51,528 nucleotides of DNA, taken from NCBI GenBank assembly GCA_024690865.1, contig JAILON010000121.1:1-51528 (forward strand). The letters are read 5' to 3'. The DNA is from Treponema sp. GTDB taxonomy: Bacteria > Spirochaetota > Spirochaetia > Treponematales > Treponemataceae. Of this stretch, positions 37,544 to 46,814 are shown piece after piece. Position numbers and translations under genes: made by a program. Position 1 is the first letter of the stretch. The number at the start of each line of letters is the position of its first letter. The notes below the pieces were generated by a model that saw nothing but the letters and a program-made list of their open reading frames with translations, made no database searches and was not told the origin of the DNA.

Positions 37544-39154
37544 CTATATAAGCTTCTGATAACGACGCTCAATATCCTTGATCAGCTTGTACTCAAAGGA
37601 GTCCACAAGGGCTAACCAAGAAGCCTCTACAATATCACAGCTTACCCCGATTGTAGTCCAGCTGTCCTTTCCATCGCTGCTTTCTATCAGGACACGGACG
37701 GTGGTGGCCGTTCCGTGCCCGCCGTCCAGCACGCGGACCTTGTAGTCGGTCAGCCGTATCTGCTCCACGGCCGGATAGAACGAGGACAAAGCGGAACGAA
37801 GGGCAAAGTCCAATGCATTGACGGGACCATCTCCTTCCCCTGCGGCAATCTTGACGTTCCCGTCAACGTCTATCTTAAGCTGTGCAAAGGAATAGAGGCT
37901 TTTTTCGATGAGGGGATTCTCATCGCTTATCTTGTAGTAATGGAGTTTGAAGAAAGGCTGATATTTTCCGATTATCTTCCTGACCAGCAGTTCGAAGCTG
38001 CCGTCCGCACCCTCGAACTGATAGCCCTCGTGTTCCATATTCTTGACTTTCTTTACGATGTCCACAACGACGGGAGAGTCTTTTGTTATGCCAGGATCGA
38101 ACTTCTTTATCTTTTCAATTATCATGGACCGTCCCGCAACCTCGCTCATGAGGAACACGCGAGAGTTTCCGACGGCCTCCGGACTGACATGCTCGTATGC
38201 GGCAGGATTCTTCAGGACTGCATCGATGTGCATTCCAGCTTTGTGGGCAAAGGCATTTTGACCAACATAGGGCATGCCTCCATCCAGAGGGATGTTCGTT
38301 ATTTCTGCAATACGACGGCAAATCGGAGTCAACAGTCTGATGTTCTCCTCAGGTATGCAACGGTAGCCCATCTTGAGCTGGAGGTTGGCGACAATCGTGG
38401 AAAGGTTGGCATTGCCCGTCCGTTCCCCAAAGCCCAGCAGCACGCCCTGCACGTGGGTCGCACCGGCCTCGACAGCCGTCAGGGAGTTGGCAACGGCGAG
38501 TCCTGAATCATTGTGGGTATGGATTCCCACCACAGCCGCCTTACCAAACTTTTTTACCACATCCCCCACAATCCGGGAGCAGTCGGAAAGCATGCAGCCT
38601 CCCTTGGTCTCACAAAGGCAGAGGACCGTCGCACCTCCCTCCAGGGCAGACTGCAACGATTTCATTGCATATTCAGCGTTGGCTTGGTAGCCCGTGAAAA
38701 AGTGTTCCGCATCAAACATGACGTTGCGGCCCCGCTTGCTCAAGTAGGCGCAGGTGTCACGTATCATCTCAAGGTTCTGATCAAGGGAAACGTGCAGTAT
38801 TTCAGTCGCCTGGAAATCCCACGTCTTGCCGAAAATGACAACATCCTCGGTTTCGGCCGAAAGCAGGCTCTGCAAATTCGCATCCTCCGCACAGGAAGAA
38901 TCCTTGCGGCGTGTGGAACCAAAGGCGACAAGTCGGGAATGGGAAAGGTGAAGCTCCTTTGCCTTCTGAAAAAACTCCATATCCTTGGGGTTGCTTCCGG
39001 GATTTCCCGCCTCGATATACTTTACGCCCAGCTCATCCAAGGCCTGGACGATATGTATCTTGTCCTGGACTGAATAACTTATACCCTCACCCTGTGCTCC
39101 ATCGCGCAGCGTAGAATCCAAAAGCTCTATGTTCTTCACCGAATTGTCTGCCAT
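37544..39154 (-). CDS. cimA: (R)-citramalate synthase
   Basis: 536 residues. DSTLRDGAQGEGISYSVQDK is the HMGL-like motif that binds metal (R-D). VGIHTHNDSGLAVANSLTAV gives the H-x-H metal site, and HVQGVLLGFGERTGNANLST with GxGER-x-GN completes the barrel. A C-terminal LeuA dimerisation/allosteric domain follows (VRVLDGGHGTATTVRVLIES). Length, the late G-E-G-D-G-P-V-N-A-L-D and the PGSNPKD variation favour citramalate synthase (CimA3-type) over isopropylmalate synthase. It condenses pyruvate and acetyl-CoA to start isoleucine synthesis. TAGAAT lies six bases before the ATG and no Shine-Dalgarno exists, so the mRNA is probably leaderless. Monocistronic. Confidence 0.9.
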   Translation of the reverse strand: MADNSVKNIELLDSTLRDGAQGEGISYSVQDKIHIVQALDELGVKYIEAGNPGSNPKDMEFFQKAKELHLSHSRLVAFGSTRRKDSSCAEDANLQSLLSAETEDVVIFGKTWDFQATEILHVSLDQNLEMIRDTCAYLSKRGRNVMFDAEHFFTGYQANAEYAMKSLQSALEGGATVLCLCETKGGCMLSDCSRIVGDVVKKFGKAAVVGIHTHNDSGLAVANSLTAVEAGATHVQGVLLGFGERTGNANLSTIVANLQLKMGYRCIPEENIRLLTPICRRIAEITNIPLDGGMPYVGQNAFAHKAGMHIDAVLKNPAAYEHVSPEAVGNSRVFLMSEVAGRSMIIEKIKKFDPGITKDSPVVVDIVKKVKNMEHEGYQFEGADGSFELLVRKIIGKYQPFFKLHYYKISDENPLIEKSLYSFAQLKIDVDGNVKIAAGEGDGPVNALDFALRSALSSFYPAVEQIRLTDYKVRVLDGGHGTATTVRVLIESSDGKDSWTTIGVSCDIVEASWLALVDSFEYKLIKDIERRYQKLI

Positions 39155-39160
39155 ACGGAC

Positions 39161-39190
39161 ATTCTACAAAAGATTGGGGAAAATTACAAC
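39161..39190 (-). promoter_or_regulatory. cimA promoter, leaderless geometry
   Basis: Minus strand: TTGTAA (39185-39190), 18-bp spacer, TAGAAT (39161-39166), six bases, ATG at 39154. Transcription would start at the A of ATG. Confidence 0.55.
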
Positions 39191-39219
39191 ACGGGTGCAC
39201 AGCATAGCGTATGCCCCGC

Positions 39220-41118
39220 CTAAAAAAGCAGGCTGTACGGTTCCGCTTTGGAAAGTTCCCGCGGGAGGCAGAAGCTGATGCTTCCATCCTGTATCTGGCA
39301 GCTTCCCTTCCAGGGACTTAATGCCAGTTCCGCGCTCCCGCTCCCCAGCTTTCCGTCCACAAAAGACACTTCCACGCCATACTCTCCGTCAGGAGGACAG
39401 ACCTGGGAGCCATCCATACGGGCAGAAAGACTGACTGTTCCATCCGAATCCTGAACCGGATGCCGGGAAAAGCGCAACGGACTGCAGTCGTATGAGAAAT
39501 TCCGTCCCAAAAGCTCCGTCGCCAAGGCAAAGTCGGCAGCCTGGACAGCCGCCCGTACACGCGAAGAACTAGCCCGCGCACCAGCCAGTTCCACATCGCT
39601 TATGACATCGAATGAAAACCCCTCTGCGCCCGAAAGGTCGGCTATCTCTTCTTTCCCAAACGAGCCTTTCCAGCCACAGCGGAAGTCCTTTCCCTCCGCA
39701 AGGTAGCGCATGCCGCAGGAACCAGCCAATGTCCTAAGGAAATCGGGACCGGCAGTACGAGCCAGCGATGGTGAAAAATCCAAAACGATGGCAAAACTCA
39801 CCCCCCTCTCTTCAAGCAAGGCAAGCCGCTGCCGTAAACTCATCACAGAAGGAAGGAAAGTCCCATCCTCGCCCCTGAAGGACCTGCGGAAAAGCACTAT
39901 ACCGGGAACAAGCCGTTTCTGTGCGAGGACGGCATCAACAAGGGCCATGTGCCCCCGATGCAAGGCATCGAAACTTCCCACGGAAAGGGCCGTTCCTTTT
40001 TCCTTCCAACTTGCAGGAAAGCCAGATTCCTGCAAGTCTGCCCAACTGAAAACCCTCAGCCGACGTTTTTTCTTGGGAACGACAAAAGAGTATTCCGGCC
40101 GAGATTCCCCTATATGCGTCACCCCGGCAAACTGTTCATCCGTATAGAACACCGACCTTTCGTCAGGAGTTTCACATATCCTGAAGCTCTCTTTCAGAGC
40201 TTCATCCATCTCAAAAGGCTCAAAGAATTTTGCAGAAAGGGGACGTCCATTCAGGTAAGGTCGCTCAGCTTCTGGCGTAAGTTTTTCGGCTTTGAGACCA
40301 CACTTGAACGAAAGCTGAGGATTGAACGTCAGGAAGTGGTTGCGTATATCAGAAAAGACATCGTCTCCATCCTTCTGCTGCTCAAGGCCAGCTTCCCTCA
40401 TCAACTTCTCTTTTTCGATTGCACTTTCTATCGTAAAATCCCCGAGCAGTGAAAAACATGCGGCATCCTCAAGCACAAAAGGACCAACTTGGGTTCTCCT
40501 CAGTGCGCTCAAATGGGCAACGCTTCCAAAACTGGCAGCCATATCGCGGGCCAGCGCCCGTATATAGGTTCCCTTGGAGCATTCCACCTCAATCAAGGCA
40601 TAGGAATTTCCGTCATTTTCATCGGCAGGCTTATATGCGACAAGTTCATTTTTATAGATGAAAACCTGGCGGGATGCAAGTTCCACGTCCCCGCCTTTCC
40701 GGGCAAGATCGCTCGCCCTCTGGCCGTCAACATGGACGGCAGAAAACACCGGTGGAACCTGTAACTGAACTCCGGTAAACTGAGAGCAGGCAGCTGTCAC
40801 TTCCTCTTCGGAAAGAGGCCGACCCTCCCCAGTAATCCTGCCCAGCGGGTCAAGCGTATCGGTCTGTGTTCCAAAACAAATCACCGCACGATATTTTTTT
40901 CTAAAAGACGTGACATGAGAAACAAGGTGCGTCAAGCTTCCCGACAGAACCACAAGAAGACCTTCAGCAAAGGAATCCAAAGTCCCCGTGTGGCCCACCT
41001 TGTCGGTATGCAAAGCCTTCTTGACACTCCACAGGGAAGAAAAGCTCGTTATCCCCGACCGCTTGGCATACAGAACTATGCCGGAGGGATTGTCAGAGTT
41101 TCTGTTCTTCTTTTGCAT
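39220..41118 (-). CDS. truB: Fusion of tRNA pseudouridine-55 synthase (TruB) and RibF-type FAD synthetase domain
   Basis: 632 residues. Residues 1-235 are TruB: VGHTGTLDSFAEGLLVV (catalytic Asp48), YRAVICFGTQTDTLDPLGRI, QVPPVFSAVHVDGQRASDLA and SKGTYIRALARD. A linker (about 240-370) resembles nothing. Residues 375-530 form a RibF nucleotidyltransferase: SVGSFDALHRGHMALVDAVL (H387-x-x-H390), ELAGARASSSRVRAAV (S-S-S-R-V-R) and ATELLGRNFSY. The C-terminal 90 residues look like a decayed flavokinase (PPDGEYGVEV). TruB makes pseudouridine 55 in tRNA; RibF makes FAD. In many bacteria truB and ribF are neighbours, so a fusion is believable. The start overlaps rbfA by 26 bases with no ribosome site. 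Confidence 0.88.
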   Translation of the reverse strand: MQKKNRNSDNPSGIVLYAKRSGITSFSSLWSVKKALHTDKVGHTGTLDSFAEGLLVVLSGSLTHLVSHVTSFRKKYRAVICFGTQTDTLDPLGRITGEGRPLSEEEVTAACSQFTGVQLQVPPVFSAVHVDGQRASDLARKGGDVELASRQVFIYKNELVAYKPADENDGNSYALIEVECSKGTYIRALARDMAASFGSVAHLSALRRTQVGPFVLEDAACFSLLGDFTIESAIEKEKLMREAGLEQQKDGDDVFSDIRNHFLTFNPQLSFKCGLKAEKLTPEAERPYLNGRPLSAKFFEPFEMDEALKESFRICETPDERSVFYTDEQFAGVTHIGESRPEYSFVVPKKKRRLRVFSWADLQESGFPASWKEKGTALSVGSFDALHRGHMALVDAVLAQKRLVPGIVLFRRSFRGEDGTFLPSVMSLRQRLALLEERGVSFAIVLDFSPSLARTAGPDFLRTLAGSCGMRYLAEGKDFRCGWKGSFGKEEIADLSGAEGFSFDVISDVELAGARASSSRVRAAVQAADFALATELLGRNFSYDCSPLRFSRHPVQDSDGTVSLSARMDGSQVCPPDGEYGVEVSFVDGKLGSGSAELALSPWKGSCQIQDGSISFCLPRELSKAEPYSLLF

Positions 41119-41548
41119 CTGATTCTACCGGCGCCACAGCGGCCGCCGATTCATCCGTTGGCTCTGGACCTGCATCGTGGCCTGCCTCACGGGCCTGGGA
41201 TTCCTTCTCAAGCTCGTTCAGCCGCTGAACCATATCGTAGCCGTCCCGCATTGAGAAGTCGGCGACAAAGGTAAACTTGGGGAATTTATATATACGGAGC
41301 TTCCCCGCTATTGAAGACTGAATGAAACCGGCAGCGTTTTGCAGACCTTCCACACCCCTTTTGACGGATGCCTCGTCCATAAAAGAGGAAACATACACCT
41401 TGGCATGGGAAAGGTCCTTGGAGACTTCCACCCGGTTTATAGACAGGAACTCACTGACCCGGGGGTCCTTGACTTCCCGCTTCATAATCATGGAGGAAAT
41501 CTCCTTCCTAAGCTGTTCCCCCAGCTTAAGCAACCTGAACTGTCCCAT
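41093..41548 (-). CDS. rbfA: Ribosome-binding factor A
   Basis: 151 residues from the ATG at 41548. KLGEQLRKEISSMIMKREVK, DPRVSEFLSINRVEVSKDLS and HAKVYVSSF are the KH-like RbfA fold, and the D-P-R motif is hallmark. Residues 115-151 are an acidic, Ala/Glu-rich extension (EAGHDAGPEPTDESAAAVAP) beyond the usual 110-120 residues. RbfA assists 16S rRNA maturation at the 30S decoding centre. The start overlaps the infB stop (TGATG), so both are translationally coupled; it overlaps truB at the other end. Confidence 0.92.
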   Translation of the reverse strand: MGQFRLLKLGEQLRKEISSMIMKREVKDPRVSEFLSINRVEVSKDLSHAKVYVSSFMDEASVKRGVEGLQNAAGFIQSSIAGKLRIYKFPKFTFVADFSMRDGYDMVQRLNELEKESQAREAGHDAGPEPTDESAAAVAPVESDAKEEQKL

Positions 41549-44490
41549 CACGCACCGCCGTTCTTAGAAAGGGCTTCCGCCTTGGCTGCCTTTCCGGCTT
41601 CCTTGGCGGCCTTCTCAGCCAGCTGCTGCTCCTGCTTTTCAGCAAGGGCCTTGGCTGCGGCCGCGGCTTCGCGCTGGGCCTGCTGCCTCTCCATTTCTGC
41701 ACGTTCGTCCACCAAGGTATCGCCCAACTTGCGGGCAATCTCGACAAACTCAAATGCTTCAATCTGGTCGCCCACCTGGATATCCTGCCAGTTCTCAATT
41801 CCAAGGCCACATTCAAAGCCCTCTCGGACTTCCTTTGCATCCTCTTTGAAGCGCTTGAGAGAGGCAACTTTGCCGGTAAACTTGACGACACCATCACGAA
41901 TGACGTTGACGCTGCTGCTCCGCTTGATGATTCCACTCGTAACGTAACATCCGGCGATAAGGCCGACCTTCGGCACCTTGAAGGTATTGCGGACATCGAG
42001 CATACCCGTGACCTCTTCCTTGGTATCGGGCTTCAACATTCCTTCCATGGCCTGCTTTATTTCTTCAACACAGGCATAGATGATGTTGTACTTGCGGATT
42101 TCAACCTTCTCCTGGTCAGCGAGGGCCTTCGCCTTGGGAGTCGGACGGACATTGAATCCAATGATAATCGCATTGTCGTCGGCAGCGGCAAGCATGACGT
42201 CGCTTTCGTTAATCGCACCTGCACTGGAATGGATGACGACAAGGCGTATGTCTTTGGTAGAAAGCTTTTCAAGTGAGGTCTTGAGCGCTTCGGCACTTCC
42301 CTGAAGGTCGGCCTTGATGATGACCTTGAATTCCTTTGTCTCCTGCTGTTCAATCGTGGAGTAGAGGTTGTCCAACGTAACCTTCTTGACAGCCTTTGCA
42401 TCCTCAAAACGCTTGAGCTCCTGCCGTTTGGCCGCGAATGCACGGGCTTCCTTTTCGGACTCCGTCACCTGGAAAGGATCGCCTGCATTCGGCATGGATT
42501 CGATTCCAAGGACTTCGACAGGCATAGACGGCCCGGCTTCCTTTATCTTCTGGCCACGGTCGTTGAACATGGCGCGAACCCGTCCAGAATATATTCCAGC
42601 AACGAAAGGATCTCCCGCCTTCAAGGTACCGCGCTGGACAATGACAGAAGCCACAACGCCCCGTCCCTGGTCTATGCGGGACTCTATGACCTTACCTTCG
42701 GCACGGCAATCATACTGGGACTTCAGCTCAAGCATTTCAGCCTGGAGTAGAATTGCATCCAGCAAATCATCTATTCCTTCTTTCTTAAGAGCCGAAATCT
42801 TGACATACTGGGTATCTCCACCCCATTCCTCAGGGGTCAATCCCTGCTCCGAAAGCTGGGTCATGACCCTGTCGGGATTGGCATCGGGCTTGTCTATCTT
42901 GTTCACGGCGACGATGATGGGAACCTTCGCATCCTTTGCATGGTGGATGGCCTCCATGGTCTGGGGCATCACACCGTCATCGGCGGCGACAACCAAGACG
43001 ACTATATCAGTAATCTGGGCGCCCCTGGCGCGCATCATCGTGAAAGCCTCGTGTCCAGGCGTATCCAAGAAAGTTATCTCGCCCTTTTCGGTCGAAACCT
43101 TGTAGGCTCCAATCTTCTGGGTAATTCCTCCTGCCTCGCCTTCAGCAACGTGGGCATTGCGGATTGCATCGAGGGTCTTGGTCTTTCCATGGTCAACATG
43201 GCCCATGACGGTGACAATCGGAGGCCGAGGCTTCACACCCTCTTCATCCCCCTTCTCACTCTCAATGACAGTCTCGTCATACAGGCTGACAAGATGGACC
43301 TTGCAGTTGTATTCTTCAGCAAGGAGCGTAGCAGTATCAGAATCTATGGACTGGTTTATCGTCACCATCATGCCCATGGACATCAGTTTGCCTATAATCT
43401 CCCCGGCCTTCAGGTTCATCTTCTTGGCGAGGTCGGACACAGAAATAGTGTCCATTATGTCTATCTGCTCGGGAACTGCACTGGTCGGAGTATTCTGCCG
43501 CTTTCTGTTCTGATACAGCTCCTCCTCATCAAAGGACTCTTCCTTGTCCTTTTCGTGGCTGTATACAGGCTTCTTTCCCTTGAAGGGCTTTTTCGCAGGC
43601 CCCTTGTTCGTCTGCATGGAAGCAGGAGAGTTGAAGGAATCGGGCCTTCCCCCTCCCTGTCCAAAGCCTGGCTTTCCAGCTCCGCCGAACTGCCCGCCAT
43701 TACCGTAGGGACCACGGTTCTGACCACCTGCGTAACCGCCACCCTGCCGGTTCTGTCCTCCGTAGGGACCACGGTTCTGGCCGCCTGCATAACCGCCACC
43801 CTGCCGGTTCTGTCCTCCGTAGGGACCACGGTTCTGACCGCCTGCATAACCGCCACCCTGCCGGTTCTGATAACCTTCACGGGCTTGGGCACCGGTAAAG
43901 TTGCCTTGATTATTGCCAGCATTGCCGTTCCTGCCACGATAATTACCGTAGCCACCTCGGCCACGACCATAGCCGCTCAAATTACCAGCCCGAACATTCG
44001 GTCTCTGCTGATTCAAGACGAAAGGCGCAGCCTCACGAGACTTTGTCTGATTCTGCTGGCTGGAAACGGACTGCGAGCCAGAACCTTGGGCGGGAGTTTG
44101 CTGAGGAGCTTCATCCTTTTTGACCTGGGGTGCAGCAGTTTCTTTCTTTTCAACTTTTTCATCCCGATCCACAGCCGGGGAAGGAGCCTTTTCAACTCCC
44201 GCGGCTGTCCGCTCATCATGAGGAACAGGCGCCGTCTGAGCTGTTTCCGCGGATGATTCGGACGGCTTCTTCAAAATGACCCGGAACTTCTCCTTACCGT
44301 CCTTACTGGAAGAATCCGACTTCCCCTTCGGAGCCTGTCCCGCAGGAGCGGATGGAGAGGCCGCCGTCGAAGTCCCCTTGCGTTTGACTACGACAACCTT
44401 CTTCTTGGGCTGCTGGCTTTGGACAGCACTGCCCTTGTTTTCCTTCTTGTGTAAAATTACCGTTGGCTTTTTTTCAGTTTCATCCGCCAT
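41548..44490 (-). CDS. infB: Translation initiation factor IF-2
   Basis: 980 residues. The GTPase core starts at about 420: [20 protein letters not shown] (G1), [13 protein letters not shown] (G3), [20 protein letters not shown] (G4) and SALKKEG (G5). Domains II to C2 follow, with [15 protein letters not shown] and [21 protein letters not shown]-2 brings initiator tRNA to the 30S subunit. The N-terminal 330 residues are long and disordered, with Lys/Ala/Pro stretches, then an R-G-G/Y-G-N-rich stretch ([20 protein letters not shown]) and three near-identical 19-residue repeats. IF-2 N domains vary widely; this composition is unusual. Operon nusA-infB-rbfA-truB with short gaps and overlaps. Confidence 0.95.
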   Translation of the reverse strand: MADETEKKPTVILHKKENKGSAVQSQQPKKKVVVVKRKGTSTAASPSAPAGQAPKGKSDSSSKDGKEKFRVILKKPSESSAETAQTAPVPHDERTAAGVEKAPSPAVDRDEKVEKKETAAPQVKKDEAPQQTPAQGSGSQSVSSQQNQTKSREAAPFVLNQQRPNVRAGNLSGYGRGRGGYGNYRGRNGNAGNNQGNFTGAQAREGYQNRQGGGYAGGQNRGPYGGQNRQGGGYAGGQNRGPYGGQNRQGGGYAGGQNRGPYGNGGQFGGAGKPGFGQGGGRPDSFNSPASMQTNKGPAKKPFKGKKPVYSHEKDKEESFDEEELYQNRKRQNTPTSAVPEQIDIMDTISVSDLAKKMNLKAGEIIGKLMSMGMMVTINQSIDSDTATLLAEEYNCKVHLVSLYDETVIESEKGDEEGVKPRPPIVTVMGHVDHGKTKTLDAIRNAHVAEGEAGGITQKIGAYKVSTEKGEITFLDTPGHEAFTMMRARGAQITDIVVLVVAADDGVMPQTMEAIHHAKDAKVPIIVAVNKIDKPDANPDRVMTQLSEQGLTPEEWGGDTQYVKISALKKEGIDDLLDAILLQAEMLELKSQYDCRAEGKVIESRIDQGRGVVASVIVQRGTLKAGDPFVAGIYSGRVRAMFNDRGQKIKEAGPSMPVEVLGIESMPNAGDPFQVTESEKEARAFAAKRQELKRFEDAKAVKKVTLDNLYSTIEQQETKEFKVIIKADLQGSAEALKTSLEKLSTKDIRLVVIHSSAGAINESDVMLAAADDNAIIIGFNVRPTPKAKALADQEKVEIRKYNIIYACVEEIKQAMEGMLKPDTKEEVTGMLDVRNTFKVPKVGLIAGCYVTSGIIKRSSSVNVIRDGVVKFTGKVASLKRFKEDAKEVREGFECGLGIENWQDIQVGDQIEAFEFVEIARKLGDTLVDERAEMERQQAQREAAAAAKALAEKQEQQLAEKAAKEAGKAAKAEALSKNGGA
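43704..43870 (-). repeat. 57-bp tandem repeat inside infB (2.9 copies)
   Basis: CGTAGGG marks recur at 43704, 43761 and 43818, period 57 bp. Each unit encodes about [19 protein letters not shown]. Copies are almost identical in DNA, suggesting recent expansion or contraction; length variation between strains is likely. Confidence 0.85.
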
Positions 44491-44505
44491 ATCTAACCTA
44501 TTTCC

Positions 44506-46005
44506 TTATTCCTCTTCAAATGAGAACTCTACGCCACATACCGGACACTTTGTCATATTGAGGCTTATCTTGGCACCACACTCCGGACAGAAGTACTCGT
44601 CCTCTTCAGCCTCATCCTCCTGGGCAGAAGACTGCGCCACGGCCTCCTCCTGCAAGGCAGCACCATCTTCCCCTGCCTCAGGCTCTTCTGCAAACACGAC
44701 ATGTTCACTGATGACCTTGCTGACATCGGCAATATCCTCATCAGACAGTCCTTCAACGCCCTTGATGCTACCGTCGGCAACCGCATCGCTAAAGCGCTGT
44801 ATATCATCGTAGCCCGCATTCTTGAGCACCTCAGCAACACGCTCATCAATTCCCGGAAGCTCGGAGACGGAAGAAACCACCTCCTCTTCACCCTCCTCAA
44901 CAGAGCGGAACAGGTCTTCGGCAGCCTTCAAGCTGCTGCTGGCATCCGTCAAGTCAAGCTCCGCAACCTGCTCTTCGGTCTTGACATCGATGTTCCATTC
45001 GCAGAGGCGGTTTGCAAGAGTCACGTTCATGCCGCCTTTTCCAATTGCGAGGGAAGCATCTTTTTCGCTGACAACAGCCAATGCCTCCTTCTTGTCAAAG
45101 TCCTGTATGTAGACCTTCTTCACTTCGGCAGGCTGGAGAGCAGCGGCAATAAACTCCCTCGGGTCTTCAACATACGGCAGAACATCGATTTTCTCACCTT
45201 CCAACTGTTTTATGACATTCTGAATGCGCACACCCTTGGGACCAACGCAGGCACCGATAGGATCGACATCGCTCTTGTTGGAGTACACCGCAATCTTCGT
45301 GCGGTAGCCAGCCTCGCGCACAATCTTGTGTATTCCAACGGTTCCGTCAGCAATCTCCGTAACTTCCACACTCAACAGATTCTGCACGAGCTTGGGATCA
45401 GTGCGACTCAAAACAAGCTGTATTCCGCTCTGCGTCTTCTTCACATCGACGACGACAGCCTTCACCTTGTCGCCCTTCTCATACGTCTCGCGGGGACTTT
45501 GGTACTTCTTCAAGAGAAGTGCCTCCACACCTTCACCAGCCCGCTCGATATCGACATATATATTCTGGTTCCTTTCCCGCTGGTATGTACCGGAAACGAT
45601 ATCACCCTTGCGCCTCTCGTACTCCTTATACAGGCTGTCCCGGAAGTTCTCGTTCAATGCCTGATGGGCAGACTGCTTGCCCTGGGTAACCGCAGACCGG
45701 GCAAAGGTATGCGGGTCAATCGCTATATCAAGCTCGTCACCTATCTCACACTCGTCACTGAGGGTCTTCGCCTCCTCCAGTTCTATCTCCGTTGAGGGGT
45801 CATAAACTCCGTCTACTATAACCTTCCTGGAATAGACATCTATTCCGGAAAAGTCATCTTTAAACTTCACGATGCAGTTTTCATTGTGTCCGAAAGTCTT
45901 CCTATAGGCGGCCTTCACCATATCTTCAATCGTCTGTTTAATCGCCTCATCGCTCATCCTCTTTTCAGCCTGGAGGGCACGGATGGCATCTGCCATTTCT
46001 GACAT
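44506..46005 (-). CDS. nusA: Transcription termination/antitermination factor NusA with C-terminal zinc ribbon
   Basis: 499 residues. N-terminal RNA-polymerase-binding domain (1-130), S1 domain (QNIYVDIERAGEGVEALLLK to QLVLSRTDP), KH1 with IGACVGPKGVRIQNVIKQLE, and KH2 with EKDASLAIGKGGMNVTLANR. Residues 395-440 look like a helix-hairpin-helix (ELPGIDERVAEVLKNAGYDD). The last 30 residues carry YFCPECGAKISLNMTKCPVC then GVEF, a C-x2-C-x10-C-x2-C zinc ribbon. Typical NusA ends after KH2 or acidic repeats. NusA modulates pausing, termination and antitermination. The gene lies 11 bases after rimP and 15 before infB. Confidence 0.93.
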   Translation of the reverse strand: MSEMADAIRALQAEKRMSDEAIKQTIEDMVKAAYRKTFGHNENCIVKFKDDFSGIDVYSRKVIVDGVYDPSTEIELEEAKTLSDECEIGDELDIAIDPHTFARSAVTQGKQSAHQALNENFRDSLYKEYERRKGDIVSGTYQRERNQNIYVDIERAGEGVEALLLKKYQSPRETYEKGDKVKAVVVDVKKTQSGIQLVLSRTDPKLVQNLLSVEVTEIADGTVGIHKIVREAGYRTKIAVYSNKSDVDPIGACVGPKGVRIQNVIKQLEGEKIDVLPYVEDPREFIAAALQPAEVKKVYIQDFDKKEALAVVSEKDASLAIGKGGMNVTLANRLCEWNIDVKTEEQVAELDLTDASSSLKAAEDLFRSVEEGEEEVVSSVSELPGIDERVAEVLKNAGYDDIQRFSDAVADGSIKGVEGLSDEDIADVSKVISEHVVFAEEPEAGEDGAALQEEAVAQSSAQEDEAEEDEYFCPECGAKISLNMTKCPVCGVEFSFEEE

Positions 46006-46016
46006 ATCAAACCTCT

Positions 46017-46493
46017 CTAGTTATGAATAAATTTTGCTTTTGCTATATCAACGTAACGCACGCTTATTTCGCCCGATTCTCCATTGAGTGTCACGGCATC
46101 CTCAGAGGAAGAAACGATAGTTCCCCTCACCCAGTCGCCCACGGTCTTGTCCCAGACCCGTATTTCCCGCCCCTTGAAGACCGCAAATTCCGCTGCGTTC
46201 TTTACATTCCTCTCAGTTCCTGGAGAACAGACTTCCATGGAAACATTGTCTTCCGTTATGTCGTCCCTTTCCTTCTGAAGGAAAGACAAAACAGCAGGCC
46301 CAAGCGCATGGTGGACTTTGGAACAATCCGAAACTGAAACATCCGCGCCATCAGATCTGGCAATGACGGCACACACATGAACGTTGCCCCGCTGCGGTAC
46401 GACCTGCAACTCCACAAGCAGCAGTCCCACACCTTTTACGACAGCCTCGCAATCCTTGAAGTAAGGAATTCCTTCGTATGGAATATACTCCAA
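46017..46493 (-). CDS. rimP: Ribosome maturation factor RimP
   Basis: 158 residues, starting with TTG at 46493 six bases after AGGTAGG; there is no better ATG. GVGLLLVELQVVPQRGNVHV, VSVSDCSKVHHALGPAVLSF and DNVSMEVCSPGTERNVKNAA are the RimP core, with S-x-P-G-x-x-R typical. The C-terminal SH3-like domain ends in RYVDIAKAKFIHN. It binds free 30S subunits during assembly. First gene of the nusA-infB operon; a bidirectional terminator lies just upstream, so the operon's promoter is within or beyond it. Confidence 0.9.
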   Translation of the reverse strand: MEYIPYEGIPYFKDCEAVVKGVGLLLVELQVVPQRGNVHVCAVIARSDGADVSVSDCSKVHHALGPAVLSFLQKERDDITEDNVSMEVCSPGTERNVKNAAEFAVFKGREIRVWDKTVGDWVRGTIVSSSEDAVTLNGESGEISVRYVDIAKAKFIHN

Positions 46494-46515
46494 TTACAAC
46501 CTACCTAAATGCAAT

Positions 46516-46547
46516 AAAAAAAGGAGCCTCGTTCCGGCTCCTTTTTT
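46516..46547. terminator. Bidirectional intrinsic terminator
   Basis: GGAGCC (46523-46528) and GGCTCC (46536-46541) around a 7-base loop, with A7 on one side and T6 on the other, so it works in both directions. On the minus strand it would end transcripts coming from tRNA-Glu before rimP. Confidence 0.8.
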
Positions 46548-46667
46548 AAATTATTTGATTCTCTGTGAATCTTAACACTTTAAGAAGAACTTGTCAATCC
46601 AATGCAATCCTTAAAGGTCCAACAGAAATTGCACAAGCCAACAGCTTTTAGAACTTCCGTTTCGATT

Positions 46668-46739
46668 CATCTCCTACGGGAATTGAACCCATGTTGTCGG
46701 GATGAAAACCCGATGTCCTAACCACTAGACGAAGGAGAC
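46668..46739 (-). tRNA. tRNA-Glu (anticodon UUC)
   Basis: 72 nt. Acceptor GTCTCCT pairs with AGGAGAT (one G-U), discriminator G, D-loop TCTAGTGGTTAGGAC, anticodon arm TCGGG-TTTTCAT-CCCGA with TTC in the loop, T arm GGGTTCAATTCCC. CCA is not encoded and must be added. It stands alone upstream of the terminator. Confidence 0.95.
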
Positions 46740-46814
46740 ACGATTCCACTCAAAGCAGAACTATCAAACAATAACATTTTTACAGATTGCAGTCAAGAGC
46801 TTTGCATAGACATT

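Noticed and set aside
41093..41118. Overlap of rbfA and truB as a frameshift artefact
   Set aside because: Both proteins have complete conserved ends; overlapping starts are normal in this operon.
42940..44256. 438-codon plus-strand frame opposite infB
   Set aside because: Shadow of infB; the Thr/Leu repeats are the complement of its Gly/Arg-rich repeat.
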